Shown piece after piece: positions 1-7,551 of a DNA stretch of 49,332 bases (position 1 is the first letter of the stretch; each line of letters opens with the position of its first letter). The notes under the pieces are model-generated. The model was given only the letters and a program-made list of their open reading frames with translations, was not told the origin of the DNA and did no database searches. Both the position numbers and the translations under genes were made by a program. This stretch comes from JADYZU01 sp964540965 (GTDB lineage: Bacteria; Pseudomonadota; Alphaproteobacteria; Rhodobacterales; Rhodobacteraceae), in assembly GCA_964540965.1 (NCBI GenBank), contig CAZIOT010000022.1, forward strand, positions 1-49,332, in the 5' to 3' direction.

Positions 1-462
1 TTTCCCCTTGAGGGGGAAGAGGACGCCGATCTTATCAACGCCGGCAAGCAGACCATCACCGAACTGCCGCATTCGGCCTATTTCGATTCGGCGACCTCGT
101 TCGCCATGATCCGCGGCGGCAAGATCGCCATGGCGATCCTGGGCGCGATGGAAGTGTCGCAGGACGGCGATCTGGCCAACTGGATGATCCCCGGCAAGCT
201 GGTCAAGGGCATGGGCGGCGCGATGGATCTTGTCGCCGGCGTCGGCCGCGTCGTGGTGGTGATGGACCATACGTCCAAGCACGGCGAATCGAAGGTGCTG
301 ACGGCCTGCACCCTGCCCCTGACCGGCAAGAAGGTGGTCGACCGCATCATCACCAATCTTGGCGTGCTGGATGTGGTGCCGGGCGGGCTGAAGCTCGTCG
401 AGCTTGCCCCAGGCGTGACCGAGGCGGAACTGCGCGCCGCGACCGAGGCGACGCTTGTCTGA
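1..462 (+). CDS. scoB: 3-oxoacid CoA-transferase subunit B, 3' part only
   Basis: The reading frame is open from base 1 to the TGA at 460-462 and encodes the last 153 residues of the beta subunit of a succinyl-CoA:3-ketoacid (or acetate/acetoacetate) CoA-transferase. Recognisable family segments are LPHSAYFDSATSF near the left edge, IRGGKIAMAILGAMEVS, NWMIPGKLVKGMGGAMDLV, and VMDHTSKHGESK followed by CTLPLTG. The enzyme moves CoA between succinate or acetate and acetoacetate in ketone-body or short-chain acid use. The catalytic glutamate of this family lies in the N-terminal part, which is outside the window, so it cannot be checked. The gene runs directly into the next small ORF with an overlap of a few bases. 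The family assignment is firm; acceptor specificity is not resolvable here. Confidence 0.92.
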   Translation, partial: FPLEGEEDADLINAGKQTITELPHSAYFDSATSFAMIRGGKIAMAILGAMEVSQDGDLANWMIPGKLVKGMGGAMDLVAGVGRVVVVMDHTSKHGESKVLTACTLPLTGKKVVDRIITNLGVLDVVPGGLKLVELAPGVTEAELRAATEATLV

Positions 463-751
463 CGCCCCCGTCAGCAAGGAGATGAACGACAGCGGCTCGA
501 AGGGCCGCTTCGTCATCAGGCTGCCCGAGGGCGAGGCGGAACTGACCTTTTCCGTGACCACGCCGGCGCTGGTCATCGCCGACCACACCGGCGTCGCCCC
601 CGCGCTTGAGGGCCGGGGGCTGGCAAGGCGGCTGGTCGCCGCGCTGGTCACCGATGCCCGTGCCAACGGCTATCGCATCGTGCCGCTGTGTCCCTATGTG
701 GACGGGCAGTGCCGGCGCCATCCCGAATGGGCCGACGTCTTTTCCGTGTGA
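455..751 (+). CDS. Small GNAT-type N-acetyltransferase (YjdJ-like)
   Basis: A 98-residue protein whose core (DHTGVAPALEGRGLARRLV, then ALVTDARANGYRIVPLCPYV) matches the short GCN5-related acetyltransferases of the YjdJ/Gtn type. The EGRGLARRL stretch is the acetyl-CoA pyrophosphate-binding loop, and PLCPYV is a hallmark of this small subfamily. The upstream overlap suggests translational coupling to scoB, starting at TTG 455. ATG 482 is an alternative, but its AAGGAG lies directly against it, too close for a normal ribosome binding site. The substrate is unknown. Placement behind scoB suggests cotranscription, not shared chemistry. Confidence 0.85.
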   Translation: MSDAPVSKEMNDSGSKGRFVIRLPEGEAELTFSVTTPALVIADHTGVAPALEGRGLARRLVAALVTDARANGYRIVPLCPYVDGQCRRHPEWADVFSV

Positions 752-759
752 CCGGCCCA

Positions 760-788
760 TTGCCCCGCCGCGCTTTGCTGGCTAAGAG
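760..788 (+). promoter_or_regulatory. Predicted sigma-70-type promoter of lysC
   Basis: TTGCCC at 760-765, 17 bp, then TAAGAG at 783-788; ATG of lysC follows at 816. A 10-bp inverted repeat (765-774 with 787-796) spans the same segment and could fold in readthrough RNA. The same TTGnnn-N17-TAnnnn arrangement occurs before hisA, hisB, hisF, pyc and metY. It is an inference from sequence only. Confidence 0.45.
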
Positions 789-815
789 CGCGGCGGAACC
801 ACCCGGAAGGCCATC

Positions 816-2054
816 ATGCCCATTCTCGTGATGAAATTCGGCGGCACGTCCGTCGCCAATCTTGACCGTATCCAGCGCGCGGCCAAGCGCGTCGCGCTTG
901 AGGTCGCCAAGGGCTATGACGTGATCTGCATCGTCAGCGCCATGTCGGGCGAGACGAACAAGCTGGTCGGCTGGGTGAACGAGACCTCGCCCCTGCATGA
1001 CGGCCGCGAATACGATGCCGTCACCTCCTCGGGCGAGAATGTGACTGCCGGGCTGATGGCGCTGCGCCTGCAGGAAATGGACGTGCCGGCGCGGTCCTGG
1101 CAGGGCTGGCAGGTGCCGGTGATGACGACCTCGGCCCATGGTTCTGCCCGGATCGAGGCGATCCCGACCGAGAACATCCTGCGCAAGTTCGGCGAGGGGA
1201 TGAAGGTCGCCGTGGTCGCCGGTTTCCAGGGCGTCACCACGGAAAACCGCATCACCACCCTGGGCCGCGGCGGATCGGACACCACCGCCGTCGCCTTTGC
1301 CGCCGCCTTCGGTGCCGAACGCTGCGACATCTATACCGATGTCGACGGCGTCTATACCACCGACCCCCGCATCTGCGAAAAGGCCCGCAAGCTTGACCGG
1401 ATCGCGTTCGAGGAGATGCTGGAACTGGCCTCGCTGGGCGCCAAGGTGCTGATGACACGCTCGGTCGAGCTTGCCATGCGCTACAAGGTCAAGCTGCGGG
1501 TGCTGTCGAGTTTCGAGGAACCGTCTGACACGGCCGGAACGCTGGTCTGCGACGAGGAGGATATCATGGAATCCAATGCCGTGGCCGGTGTGGCCTATTC
1601 CCGCGACGAAGCCAAGGTGACGCTGATTGCCGTCGCCGACCGCCCCGGCATCGCCGCCGCGATCTTTGGCCCGCTGGCCGAGGCCGGGGTCAATGTCGAC
1701 ATGATCGTCCAGAACATCTCCGAGGACGGCACCACCGACATGACCTTTTCCTGCCCGGTCGATCAGGTCGCCCGCGCCGAAAAGGCGGTGGCCGAGGCCC
1801 GCGCCCGCGGTGACTATACCTTTGCCGACCTGGTGGTGGACAATGGCGTCTCCAAGGTCTCGGTCGTCGGTATCGGCATGCGCAGCCACGCCGGCGTCGC
1901 GGCGCAGATGTTCAAGGCGCTGGCGACCGAGGGCATCAACATCAAGGTCATCACCACCTCCGAGATCAAGATCTCGGTGCTGATCGACCGCAAGTACATG
2001 GAACTTGCCGTTCAGGCGCTGCACGACGCCTTCGGGCTGGACAAGGCGGCGTAA
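816..2054 (+). CDS. lysC: Aspartate kinase
   Basis: 412 residues. This is the first enzyme of the aspartate pathway (L-aspartate plus ATP to aspartyl phosphate), supplying lysine, threonine, methionine and diaminopimelate. The N-terminal amino-acid kinase domain opens with the signature KFGGTSV (residues 7-13), and contains TLGRGGSDTTAVAFA and the DVDGVYTTDPR segment. Two ACT domains follow from about residue 265, consistent with allosteric feedback by lysine and/or threonine. Length and layout match the Bacillus/Corynebacterium alpha-beta type. A well-formed internal start (AGGAGG at 1555-1560, ATG at 1566, codon 251) lies where the separate beta subunit begins in that type. The gene is monocistronic and ends in a hairpin-forming repeat shared with the convergent helicase gene. 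Confidence 0.96.
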   Translation: MPILVMKFGGTSVANLDRIQRAAKRVALEVAKGYDVICIVSAMSGETNKLVGWVNETSPLHDGREYDAVTSSGENVTAGLMALRLQEMDVPARSWQGWQVPVMTTSAHGSARIEAIPTENILRKFGEGMKVAVVAGFQGVTTENRITTLGRGGSDTTAVAFAAAFGAERCDIYTDVDGVYTTDPRICEKARKLDRIAFEEMLELASLGAKVLMTRSVELAMRYKVKLRVLSSFEEPSDTAGTLVCDEEDIMESNAVAGVAYSRDEAKVTLIAVADRPGIAAAIFGPLAEAGVNVDMIVQNISEDGTTDMTFSCPVDQVARAEKAVAEARARGDYTFADLVVDNGVSKVSVVGIGMRSHAGVAAQMFKALATEGINIKVITTSEIKISVLIDRKYMELAVQALHDAFGLDKAA

Positions 2055-2060
2055 GGCGCA

Positions 2061-2112
2061 GGGTGGGCAATCGCCCACCGGGCGTGGCGGTGGGCGGTTG
2101 CCCACCCTACGG
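2061..2112. repeat. Hairpin-forming interspersed repeat between convergent lysC and uvrD
   Basis: Two 19-base arms, 2061-2079 and 2089-2107 or so, are near-perfect inverted copies built on GGTGGGC...GCCCACC, each arm also being internally palindromic. The right half (2089-2112, 24 bases) recurs identically at 17874-17897. Its position between two convergent genes would suit a bidirectional terminator, but there is no U-tract. It behaves like a REP-type dispersed element. Confidence 0.7.
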
Positions 2113-2117
2113 CCGCC

Positions 2118-4481
2118 CTAGAACGGCACGTCGTCGGCATAGGCGGCGTTCACCACGAACTTCGCCACCACCTTCTTGTCGCCGGCCTTGTCGAACCGGA
2201 TGTCGAGCTTGTCGCCCTCGATCCCCGTCACGCTGCCATAGCCGAATTTCTGGTGGAACACGCGGTCGCCTTCGGTAAAGGCCGATACCGCGGTCGCGTC
2301 GATGGTGATGCCGCGCGCCTCTTGCGGCTGGCCCATGCCGCGCGACTGGCCGCGCGCCTGCATCCGCTTCCAGCCGGGCGAGTTGTAGACATCGGCCTTG
2401 GCCACCCGTTCCTCGAAATCGGACCCGGCGCGGGCGTTCAGAATGGGCGAGGCGCTGGCCATCATCCCCGCCGCGCCATAACCGCCGCCATAAAGGCCGG
2501 GCAGCGTCAGCACCTCGACATGCTCGGCCGGCAGTTCGTCGATGAAGCGCGAGGGCAGCGCCGATTGCCACTGGCCATAGACGCGGCGGTTGCCGGCAAA
2601 GCTGATGGTGCAAAGGCGCTCGGCCCGGGTGATACCGACATAGGCGAGCCGTCGCTCTTCCTCGAGCCCCTTCAGCCCGCTTTCGTCCATGCTGCGCTGG
2701 CTGGGGAACAGCCCGTCCTCCCATCCCGGCAGGAACACGGCGGGGTATTCCAGCCCCTTGGCGGCGTGCAGGGTCATCAGCGTGACCTTCTCGCCCTCCG
2801 CCTCGCCGTCATTGTCGGTGATAAGGGCGACATGTTCGAGGAATCCTTGCAGGTTATCAAAGGCTTCCAGACCCTTGATCAGCTCCTTGAGGTTTTCGAG
2901 CCGCCCCGGCGCCTCGGGCGTCTTGTCGGCCTGCCACATCGCGGTATAGCCGGATTCGTCCAGGATCATCTCGGCCAGTTCGACATGGGTGTCCGATTCG
3001 GCGACGATCTGGCGGTGCCAGCGGTCCACCCCCTGCACGAATTCGGCCAAAGCCTGCCCGCCCTTGCCGCCGATCAGCCGGCTGTCGACGGCAATCCGCG
3101 CGCCGTCGAGCAGGCCCACACCGTTGCGCCGCGCGGTCTGCTGGATGGTCTGCACGGCCTTGTCGCCCAGGCCGCGCTTGGGCAGGTTGACGATCCGTTC
3201 AAAGGCCAGATCGTCGTCGGGCGACACCGCCAGGCGGAAATAGGCCATGGCATCGCGGATTTCCTGCCGTTCATAGAACCGCGGCCCGCCGATGACGCGG
3301 TAATTCAGGCCGATGGTCAGGAAACGGTCCTCGAAGGCGCGCATCTGGTGGCTGGCGCGGACCAGGATCGCGATGTCGTCAAGGCTGAACGCATCCATGC
3401 CGCGGGTGCCGCGCTGCATCGATTCGATTTCCTCGCCGATCCAGCGCGCCTCTTCCTCGCCATCCCAATGGCCGATCAGGCGAACCTTCTCGCCCTCCTC
3501 GAGGTCGGTCCACAGGGTCTTGCCCAGCCGTCCCTTGTTCGCGGCGATGATGCCCGAGGCGGCGGCAAGGATATGCGGGGTCGAGCGGTAATTCTGCTCC
3601 AGCCGGATCACCACCGCGCCGGGAAAATCCTTTTCGAACCGCAGGATGTTGCCGACCTCGGCCCCGCGCCAGCCATAGATCGACTGGTCGTCGTCGCCGA
3701 CGCAGCAGATGTTGCGGTGGCCCTGCGCCAGCAGCCGCAGCCACAGATATTGCGCGACATTGGTGTCCTGATATTCGTCCACCAGAATATAGCGGAACCA
3801 GCGCTGGTATTGCGCCAGCACATCGGGATGGGCCTGAAAGATGGTGACCATGTGCAAGAGCAGGTCGCCGAAATCGGTGGCATTGAGGTCGATCAGCCGG
3901 CCCTGATAGGCGGCGTAAAGCTCGACCGCCTTGCCGTCAAAGGCGGAAGCCTCGGCCACCGGCACCCGGTCGGGGGTCAGTGCCTTGTTCTTCCAGCCGT
4001 CGATGATGTGCGACAACTGCCGGGCGGGCCAGCGTTTTTCGTCGATGCCGGCGGCCGCGATCACCTGTTTCAACAGCCGGATCTGGTCGTCGGTGTCGAG
4101 AATGGTGAAATTCGGCTTGAGCCGCACCAGTTCGGCGTGGCGGCGCAAGAGCTTGACGCAGATCGAATGGAACGTGCCCAGCCAGGGCATGCCCTCGACC
4201 GTTTCGCCGACGATGCGGCCGATTCGGTCCTTCATCTCGCGCGCGGCCTTGTTGGTGAAGGTCACGGCAAGGATCTCGTTCGGCCGCGCCCGGCCCAGCG
4301 CCAGCAGATGCGCGATCCTTGTGGTCAGCGCGCGCGTCTTGCCGGTGCCGGCACCGGCCAGCATCAGAACTGGGCCGTCCACAGCCTCGACCGCGGCGCG
4401 CTGCGCCGGGTTCAGGCCGTCAAGATAGGGCGCCGGCCGCGCGGCCATGGCGCGGGCGGACAGGGGAAGCGCATCACTCAT
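2118..4481 (-). CDS. uvrD: ATP-dependent DNA helicase, UvrD/PcrA family
   Basis: 787-residue superfamily 1A helicase for nucleotide excision and mismatch repair and for removing protein roadblocks. Visible motifs: Q motif LNPAQRAAVE (residues 23-32), Walker A GAGTGKT (43-49), motif Ia VTFTNKAAREM, Walker B ILVDEYQDTN, motif III GDDDQSIYGWRGA, motif IV LEQNYRS, motif V TLMTLHAAKGLEYPAVF and motif VI EERRLAYVGITRA. The C-terminal 60 residues (FHQKFGYGSVTGIEGDKLDIRF) form the PcrA/UvrD tail associated with RNA polymerase. ATG 4481 starts MSDALPL. TAAGGT lies 7 bases upstream, so a very short or leaderless mRNA is possible. Whether UvrD or PcrA is the better name cannot be decided from sequence. 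Confidence 0.96.
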   Translation of the reverse strand: MSDALPLSARAMAARPAPYLDGLNPAQRAAVEAVDGPVLMLAGAGTGKTRALTTRIAHLLALGRARPNEILAVTFTNKAAREMKDRIGRIVGETVEGMPWLGTFHSICVKLLRRHAELVRLKPNFTILDTDDQIRLLKQVIAAAGIDEKRWPARQLSHIIDGWKNKALTPDRVPVAEASAFDGKAVELYAAYQGRLIDLNATDFGDLLLHMVTIFQAHPDVLAQYQRWFRYILVDEYQDTNVAQYLWLRLLAQGHRNICCVGDDDQSIYGWRGAEVGNILRFEKDFPGAVVIRLEQNYRSTPHILAAASGIIAANKGRLGKTLWTDLEEGEKVRLIGHWDGEEEARWIGEEIESMQRGTRGMDAFSLDDIAILVRASHQMRAFEDRFLTIGLNYRVIGGPRFYERQEIRDAMAYFRLAVSPDDDLAFERIVNLPKRGLGDKAVQTIQQTARRNGVGLLDGARIAVDSRLIGGKGGQALAEFVQGVDRWHRQIVAESDTHVELAEMILDESGYTAMWQADKTPEAPGRLENLKELIKGLEAFDNLQGFLEHVALITDNDGEAEGEKVTLMTLHAAKGLEYPAVFLPGWEDGLFPSQRSMDESGLKGLEEERRLAYVGITRAERLCTISFAGNRRVYGQWQSALPSRFIDELPAEHVEVLTLPGLYGGGYGAAGMMASASPILNARAGSDFEERVAKADVYNSPGWKRMQARGQSRGMGQPQEARGITIDATAVSAFTEGDRVFHQKFGYGSVTGIEGDKLDIRFDKAGDKKVVAKFVVNAAYADDVPF

Positions 4482-4550
4482 GGGGCAGACCTTAGCGCGG
4501 GCCGGGGCAAGGCGAAAGGGTTGTTCTTGGTCCGTTCCGCCTGTGCCCAG

Positions 4551-4572
4551 GCGTTTTCCGCGCGGAAAACGC
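4551..4572. repeat. 22-bp perfect palindrome with CGCG centre
   Basis: A perfect palindrome, left half GCGTTTTCCGC and right half its exact complement, lying between the rnk stop and the uvrD start. It resembles the two palindromes after pyc (11061-11080, 11088-11109): A/T-containing arms around CGCG. It could form a hairpin ending rnk transcription, though without a U-run. Confidence 0.6.
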
Positions 4573-4596
4573 GGCGGATCGCGCGCGCGGGTCCGC

Positions 4597-5001
4597 CTAG
4601 CTGACCGACAGCACGGTCAGGTCGCGCATCTCGCCCAGGCGGGTTTCCCAGGAAAACCGCGCCCCGGCGGCCAGCCCGATCAGCGCCACGCCAACCGGCG
4701 TCGCCACCGACATGCGGCCGGCGGAAATGTCGGCCTCTTCGGGCCAGACCAGGGTTGCGGTCTGTTCGCGGCCGGCGGTTTCGTCTCGCCAGGTCACGGT
4801 GCGGCCGACGGCGACGACATCGGCGGGCAGCCGGTCGCTGGCCACCACGCGGGCGCGGGCGAGTTCGGTCAAAAGCCGGTCGGCCATGCCGGGCATCCGC
4901 GCCATGGCGCCATCGGCCAAAGCCTCGAGATGGGGCAGCTGGTTCGCGTCGATCACGATGGCCGGCTTGCGCGGGGAAGAACGGGATTGGGCTTGTGACA
5001 T
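4597..5001 (-). CDS. rnk: Rnk-type regulator of nucleoside diphosphate kinase (GreA/GreB C-domain family)
   Basis: 134 residues. The short N-terminal helical part (PAIVIDANQLPHLEALADGA...LLTELARARVV) and the C-terminal GreA/GreB-like FKBP fold (VAVGRTVTWRDE...ATLVWPEEAD...SVATPVGVALIGLAAGARFSW) match the Rnk family. Rnk proteins bind RNA polymerase at the secondary channel region but lack the long GreA coiled coil. In E. coli Rnk affects nucleoside diphosphate kinase levels. ATG 5001 is preceded by AAAGGTGA. The upstream region holds two C-homopolymers (on this strand) and a good promoter about 250 bases away. The gene is transcribed towards uvrD. Confidence 0.82.
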   Translation of the reverse strand: MSQAQSRSSPRKPAIVIDANQLPHLEALADGAMARMPGMADRLLTELARARVVASDRLPADVVAVGRTVTWRDETAGREQTATLVWPEEADISAGRMSVATPVGVALIGLAAGARFSWETRLGEMRDLTVLSVS

Positions 5002-5049
5002 GGATCGTCACCTTTCGGAAAATGCGGGCCCGCAATAGGCGGGCGATGT

Positions 5050-5170
5050 GGGGGGGGGGGGGGGGGGGGGGGCGACCGGCGGCTTGGGCGGGTCAGGGGC
5101 GGGGGGGCCGGGGGGGGGGGGGGGGGGGGGGGGGGGGAAGGGTCGTCCGGCGACTTGGGCGCGTCAGGCG
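5050..5170. repeat. Two long G homopolymers, each followed by a copy of a ~30-bp direct repeat
   Basis: G23 at 5050-5072 and G28 at 5110-5137, with a G7 at 5101-5107. Immediately after each long tract is a diverged copy of one unit (from 5073 and from 5144, period 71; shared cores CCGGCG and CTTGGGCG, then GTCAGG), so the locus looks like a tandem duplication. The tracts lie in the putative 5' region of rnk (C-runs on the rnk sense strand). They could be hypervariable or G-quadruplex-forming DNA, or partly a sequencing or assembly artefact; the stated lengths should be treated as uncertain. Confidence 0.85.
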
Positions 5171-5180
5171 CGCGGGGTCA

Positions 5181-5252
5181 GGCCCGGACCTGAAGGCGGG
5201 TCAGAAGCCGACCGGGCTGGCGGCGGAACGATATGACCTTCGGGCACGACAT
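5181..5252 (-). CDS. Possible 24-75 base leaderless micro-ORF upstream of rnk (24 codons)
   Basis: On the minus strand ATG 5252-5250 opens a 24-codon frame reading MSCPKVISFRRQPGRLL then TRLQVRA and TGA. It begins exactly where transcription from the TTGACA-N17-TAGATT promoter (5287-5259) should start, so the mRNA would be leaderless. The peptide is basic (K plus six R) with one Cys and no hydrophobic segment. It ends before the C-homopolymers and the rnk start. It could be a leader peptide, a small protein, or chance. I see no family resemblance. Confidence 0.3.
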
Positions 5253-5258
5253 GCAGTA

Positions 5259-5287
5259 AATCTAGGAACGCCCTGCCCCGCTGTCAA
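5259..5287 (-). promoter_or_regulatory. Strong sigma-70-like promoter reading towards rnk
   Basis: On the minus strand: TTGACA (5287-5282), 17 bp, TAGATT (5264-5259). This is the best -35/-10 match in the window. It starts 3 bases after the marR stop codon, and the predicted +1 falls on the micro-ORF ATG at 5252. It would give rnk a leader of about 250 bases through both homopolymers. A second, weaker -10 (TATTGC, 5037-5032) closer to rnk would place its -35 and spacer inside the G23 tract. Confidence 0.6.
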
Positions 5288-5289
5288 TG

Positions 5290-5853
5290 TCAGTCGGCGT
5301 CCGGTTTCCACGCGGCGGCCTGGGCATCAAGGAAACGGCCGAACAGCCGGTCCAGCGCGATGATGTCCTCATCGCTCCACCCGGCGAAGGTCGCCTGATA
5401 GCGGTCCCATTTCTGGTCGCGGATGCCGACCAGAACCTCGCGCGCGCGGTCGGTCAGCACAAGGATGGTCTTGCGGCCATCCTCTTGTGCCACCTCGCGC
5501 CGGACCAGCCCGCGGGCGATCAGCTGCTGCGCCAGCCGGCTGGCCCGCGACGGATCGAGCGCGAGTTCGCCGGCCAGGGCCCCCACCGTCGCCGGCTCTG
5601 GCCCGGTGCGACCGACGCCATGGGTGATCCGCGACACCGCCATCAGCGCGGAATATTCCGCCGGTTCGATGCCAAGGCCCAGCGCGGCGATCATCCGCTG
5701 CACGGTTTCTCCCTTGGCGACCGAGCGTTGCCAGACGAACAGCCGCTGGTCGATGTCAAGAAGCGCCGCCACCGCCCCGGCCGAGCGGCCGCTGCCCTGC
5801 AGCCGTTCGGCGATGCCGTCCTGGAAACCGGGGGGATGGCGCAGATGGGTCAT
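5290..5853 (-). CDS. MarR-family transcriptional regulator
   Basis: 187 residues from ATG 5853. An upstream in-frame ATG at 5922 would add 23 residues but lies beyond the promoter-like elements. The winged-helix region reads SALMAVSRITHGV, then TVGALAGELALDPSRASRLAQQLIARGLVRRE, with the wing VAQEDGRKTILVLTDRARE, all typical of MarR. It is divergent from a DHA2 multidrug exporter, the usual arrangement for a repressor that responds to the exporter's substrate. TTGACA-N17-CTATCC (5888-5860) places its start at the ATG, so it is possibly leaderless. The effector is unknown. Confidence 0.9.
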   Translation of the reverse strand: MTHLRHPPGFQDGIAERLQGSGRSAGAVAALLDIDQRLFVWQRSVAKGETVQRMIAALGLGIEPAEYSALMAVSRITHGVGRTGPEPATVGALAGELALDPSRASRLAQQLIARGLVRREVAQEDGRKTILVLTDRAREVLVGIRDQKWDRYQATFAGWSDEDIIALDRLFGRFLDAQAAAWKPDAD

Positions 5854-5859
5854 GCCGCT

Positions 5860-5944
5860 GGATAGGCGCAAGGATATGCGGCTGTCAATCCCATGACAAT
5901 CGCAATCATGTGCCATTGACATATATCTGCGGCAGGCGCAGGAT
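5860..5944. promoter_or_regulatory. Divergent marR/MFS promoter region with TGTCA/TGACA inverted repeats
   Basis: Minus promoter: TTGACA 5888-5883 with CTATCC 5865-5860. Plus promoter: TTGACA 5916-5921 with a weak -10 about 17 bp on. The two -35 boxes form an inverted pair TGTCAAT (5883-5889)...ATTGACA (5915-5921), and TGTCA-N6-TGACA (5883-5898) lies between. This symmetry fits a MarR dimer site covering both -35 boxes; that is inference. Confidence 0.5.
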
Positions 5945-5971
5945 GCCGGGACTTTCGAAAGGCTTCCCCCA

Positions 5972-7513
5972 ATGTCCTCTCCTGCCGAATCGGCCGCCCC
6001 GGCGGCCCATGAAAGCCATCAGCCCGCGCAACCTGCCACCGGGTCGATGCGGATCGTGGTGCTGTCCATCGCGGTGCTTCTGCTCCTCGCCTCGCTTGAC
6101 CAGACCATCGTCTCGACCGCGCTGCCCACCATCGTCTCGGACCTTGGCGGGCTTGATCACCTGTCCTGGGTCGTCACCGCCTATATCCTGACCTCGACCG
6201 TGGTGGCGCCGCTTTATGGCAAGTTGGGCGACCTTTACGGACGGCGGAACATGGTGTTCGTCTCGGTCGGGCTGTTCCTGCTTGGCTCGGCCCTGTCGGG
6301 GATGGCGCAGTCGATGGCCTGGCTGATCGGCGCGCGGGCCCTGCAGGGGCTGGGCGGCGGCGGGTTGTTCGTGCTGGCGCTGTCGGTGGTGGGCGACGTG
6401 ATCGGGCCGCGCGACCGCGGCAAGGTGCAGGGCATCTTCGCCGCAGTATTTTCGCTGTCCTCGGTGCTTGGCCCGTTGGTCGGCGGCTGGTTCGTCGAAG
6501 CGGCAAGCTGGCACTGGATCTTCTACATCAACATCCCGCTCGGCCTGCTGGCGGTCGCCGGATTCGCCTACGGCTTTGCGCCCCGCGGCATCCGCAAGTC
6601 GCACCGGGTCGACTGGGCGGGGGCGGCGGCGCTGTCCATCTCCCTTGGCACGCTGACGCTGTTGACCAGCCTTGGCGGCCGCAGCTTTGCCTGGGATTCG
6701 GCGATGGCGCTGGGCATGATCGTGCTGACCCTTGGCTCGGGCATCGCCTTTGTCTTCATCGAACGCAGGGCCTCGGAACCGATCCTGCCGCTGGACCTGT
6801 TCCGGCTGAACGTGTTCCGCAACACCTCGGCCATCGGTTTCATCGCCGGCGCGTCGATGTTCGGCGCGGTGACCTTCCTGCCCCTGTTCCTGCAGATCGC
6901 CAAGGGACTGACGCCGACGCAATCGGGGCTGATGCTGATCCCGATGACGCTGGGCACGCTGATTTCGTCCAACATCGCCGGGCGCTATATGGCGCAGACC
7001 GGGCGCTATCGCCTGCTGCCGATCGTCGGCATGGTCTGCATCGCCCTGGGCGGGCTGTCGCTGACCCTGATTTCGGCCGAGGAAAGCCTTGTCGCCTTTG
7101 GCGCCTCGATCGGGTTGCTGGGCCTTGGCATGGGCACGGTGTTTCCCGTCGTCACCACCGCCGTGCAGAACGCCGTCAGCCGCGACCTTCTGGGCACCGC
7201 AACCGCGGCCGGCGTCATGTTCCGCCAGATCGGCGGGTCGATGGCGGTGGCGGTGTTCGGCACCATCTTTGCCAACCGCCTTGCCACCGGCCTTGGGCCC
7301 GAGGCCGCGGCCATTGCCGGCGGCGGCGAACTGGCCCCCAGCCAGATCGCGCAGCTTGAACCGGCAGTGCGCGAGGCGATAGCGACCGGCATCGCCAATG
7401 CGCTGCATCCGATCTACTGGATCGTTGCCGCGCTGGCTGTCTTTGGCCTGGTCTTCGCGGTCACGCTGGAAGAAATCTCGCTCATCAACCGGCAGGTGCC
7501 AAAGGGCGAATGA
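5972..7513 (+). CDS. DHA2-family MFS drug exporter (EmrB/QacA type, 14 TM)
   Basis: 513 residues. A short polar N-terminus is followed by the DHA2 signatures: LDQTIVSTALPTIVSDLGG in TM1 (motif D1), LYGKLGDLYGRR in loop 2-3 (motif A), GARALQGLGGGGLFVL (motif B) and SVLGPLVGGWFVEAASWHW (antiporter motif C). Length and repeated hydrophobic segments fit the 14-TM proton-coupled exporters. It probably exports amphipathic drugs or antimicrobials across the inner membrane. The partner is the divergent MarR gene; no EmrA-like adaptor or outer-membrane channel is adjacent. Substrate is not predictable. Confidence 0.93.
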   Translation: MSSPAESAAPAAHESHQPAQPATGSMRIVVLSIAVLLLLASLDQTIVSTALPTIVSDLGGLDHLSWVVTAYILTSTVVAPLYGKLGDLYGRRNMVFVSVGLFLLGSALSGMAQSMAWLIGARALQGLGGGGLFVLALSVVGDVIGPRDRGKVQGIFAAVFSLSSVLGPLVGGWFVEAASWHWIFYINIPLGLLAVAGFAYGFAPRGIRKSHRVDWAGAAALSISLGTLTLLTSLGGRSFAWDSAMALGMIVLTLGSGIAFVFIERRASEPILPLDLFRLNVFRNTSAIGFIAGASMFGAVTFLPLFLQIAKGLTPTQSGLMLIPMTLGTLISSNIAGRYMAQTGRYRLLPIVGMVCIALGGLSLTLISAEESLVAFGASIGLLGLGMGTVFPVVTTAVQNAVSRDLLGTATAAGVMFRQIGGSMAVAVFGTIFANRLATGLGPEAAAIAGGGELAPSQIAQLEPAVREAIATGIANALHPIYWIVAALAVFGLVFAVTLEEISLINRQVPKGE

Positions 7514-7551
7514 CCTGCCCGTGGTGCCGGCCTATGGCACGACAAGACAGG

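Noticed and set aside
2253..4604. Long open frame opposite uvrD
   Set aside because: Shadow of the helicase gene; no recognisable domain.
5048..5236. Glycine-rich 62-codon plus-strand frame over the G tracts
   Set aside because: Product of poly-G reading as Gly codons; no start signal, and run lengths are uncertain.
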